DNA from: Leucothrix mucor
Lineage (GTDB): Bacteria > Pseudomonadota > Gammaproteobacteria > Thiotrichales > Thiotrichaceae
Assembly: GCA_011322515.1 (NCBI GenBank)
Contig: DRMS01000369.1
Coordinates: 1-6,655 of the forward strand
DNA length: 6,655 bases
Direction of reading: 5' to 3'
Shown here: positions 6,002 through 6,655 of the stretch, one piece after another
Layout of the letters: each line of letters begins with the position of its first letter
Numbering within the stretch: the first letter of the stretch is position 1
The notes under the pieces: generated by a model
What the model saw: the letters and a program-made list of their open reading frames with translations, nothing else
Told to the model about the DNA's origin: nothing
The model's database searches: none
Position numbers and translations under genes: made by a program

Positions 6002-6308
6002 TGTAATTTCACCAACATAAAATAATGATTATTACGCTGATTATTATTTTAAAATCATACTCAGCCCCAAAGTGAGTCGATTGATCCTTAAATTATTATT
6101 ATTCTTCTTCTTTTCTTATTATTATTGTTCTTTTGCCCGTATCGACTGATTTTTGAGCATATTAGCATTTTATAATAAAGTAAAGCATTATTACTTATGT
6201 TTAACTCATGCATTAGTATTTTTTATCAGTATTTTTTGATACGCCAGAAAATGGCATGATACAAAAAATCATACAGAATAATTAGTTAGAGTCTCCTGTA
6301 ATTCATTT
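6002..6308. other. AT-rich divergent promoter region
   Basis: 307 bp without a credible gene, between the minus-strand DUF1800 and the plus-strand membrane protein. Contents seen: TGATTATTA twice with 12-bp period (6026-6034, 6038-6046); an AATAAT-G-ATTATT palindrome (6021-6033); a simple ATT/CTT-rich tract (6091-6128) flanked by a 7-bp inverted pair AGTCGAT/ATCGACT (6075-6081, 6141-6147); a tandem AGTATTTTTT pair with 13-bp period (6215-6240). It should hold both divergent promoters. The minus-strand promoter is not clearly recognisable. Confidence 0.6.
6236..6265 (+). promoter_or_regulatory. Candidate extended -10 sigma70-type promoter for the membrane protein gene
   Basis: TTGATA (6236-6241, 5/6 match to TTGACA) is followed after 18 bp by TACAAA (6260-6265, 4/6 match), with TGA at 6257-6259 giving an extended -10. 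Transcription would start near 6272, leaving a leader of about 37 nt. AT-richness makes chance matches common, so confidence is modest. Confidence 0.35.
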
Positions 6309-6655
6309 ATGACAAAAATAAAAAAAATGATCATCTGGGTAATATTTTTTTCTTTTATTACCACTGTTGAAGCCTATTGGGGTTGGGGAAACATACTTGC
6401 ACCTTGGAAATCTCTAAGCACCGCATCAATTATAAGTGCAGTCCTTCTCTTTTTGCTCAGTTATCAAGTCCGCACTTGGCGTTTATATGACTACTTTCTA
6501 CCGCATACAAAAGGTGGTTGGATTGCAGCATTGCGGCTTATGCTATTACACAATATTCTCAATAATTTATTACCTGCTCGTGGCGGCGAAATTAGCTTTC
6601 CCTTATTAATGAAGCGCTATTTTGGGTTAGACTATATCCACACCATTCCCGCCTT
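6309..6655 (+). CDS. Lysylphosphatidylglycerol synthase TM-region / UPF0104-like membrane protein, N-terminal part (3' truncated by window edge)
   Basis: 115 codons are visible. The first hydrophobic helix is about 8-24 (IIWVIFFSFITTVEA), the second about 39-53 (ASIISAVLLFLLSY). The diagnostic block is HNILNNLLPARGGEISFPLLMKR, in pieces HNILNNLLPARGGE (about 81-94) and ISFPLLMKR (95-103). It matches the N-x-x-x-PAR-x-GE signature of the LPG synthase transmembrane (flippase-like, YbhN/UPF0104) family. Full-length members have about 6-8 membrane helices and roughly 300-350 aa. Some carry an MprF-type aminoacyl transferase, but many stand-alone members are associated with lipid or glycan transport and have no proven activity. 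The substrate cannot be assigned from this fragment. The ATG at 6309 has only a weak purine-rich sequence upstream; Met7 (6327) is an alternative start but would clip the basic N-terminus. It is transcribed divergently from the DUF1800 pair. Confidence 0.85.
   Translation, partial: MTKIKKMIIWVIFFSFITTVEAYWGWGNILAPWKSLSTASIISAVLLFLLSYQVRTWRLYDYFLPHTKGGWIAALRLMLLHNILNNLLPARGGEISFPLLMKRYFGLDYIHTIPA

Noticed and set aside
6197..6259. 20-codon upstream frame (MFNSCISIF...) before the membrane protein
   Set aside because: No ribosome binding site and it lies upstream of the predicted transcription start; likely chance.

Overview
The window looks like chromosomal DNA from an AT-rich (by eye roughly 38-40% GC) gammaproteobacterium. 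The strongest evidence is the dusB-fis operon: a canonical short Fis regulator directly follows a tRNA-dihydrouridine synthase, and the pair is preceded by the zinc-ribbon/DUF3426 protein that accompanies it in many Gammaproteobacteria. I cannot name the genus from sequence alone.

Left part (1-614): the last 89 codons of glutamate racemase (murI) on the + strand. A gene-free stretch follows, containing a 102-bp palindromic MITE-like element (copy 1, 329-430) and an AT-rich promoter-like cluster. Middle part (615-3214, all +): a zinc-ribbon membrane protein (DUF3426), dusB, fis (ATGA overlap with dusB) and an unrecognised 193-aa protein starting 4 bp after the fis stop. dusB, fis and the 193-aa gene are almost certainly one transcription unit. 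It combines tRNA modification, a nucleoid regulator and an unknown protein.

3215-3549 is a convergent intergenic region. It contains a small hairpin and a second copy of the 102-bp element (3389-3490), inverted relative to copy 1 and 97% identical (99/102). The two copies therefore bracket about 3 kb holding the whole DUF3426-dusB-fis block.

Right part (3550-6001, - strand): a two-gene operon of DUF1800 (first) and a Tat-exported DUF1501 protein (second), 10 bp apart. This pairing recurs in many bacteria but has no settled biochemical role. After a roughly 300-bp AT-rich divergent promoter region, the start of a lysylphosphatidylglycerol synthase-like/flippase-type integral membrane protein (+) runs off the window end.

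No tRNA, rRNA, CRISPR array, transposase gene or obvious defence system was found. The most noteworthy items are the inverted pair of MITE-like elements around the fis operon, the unknown 193-aa gene downstream of fis, and the DUF1800-DUF1501 pair. None of these demonstrates a new biological system.
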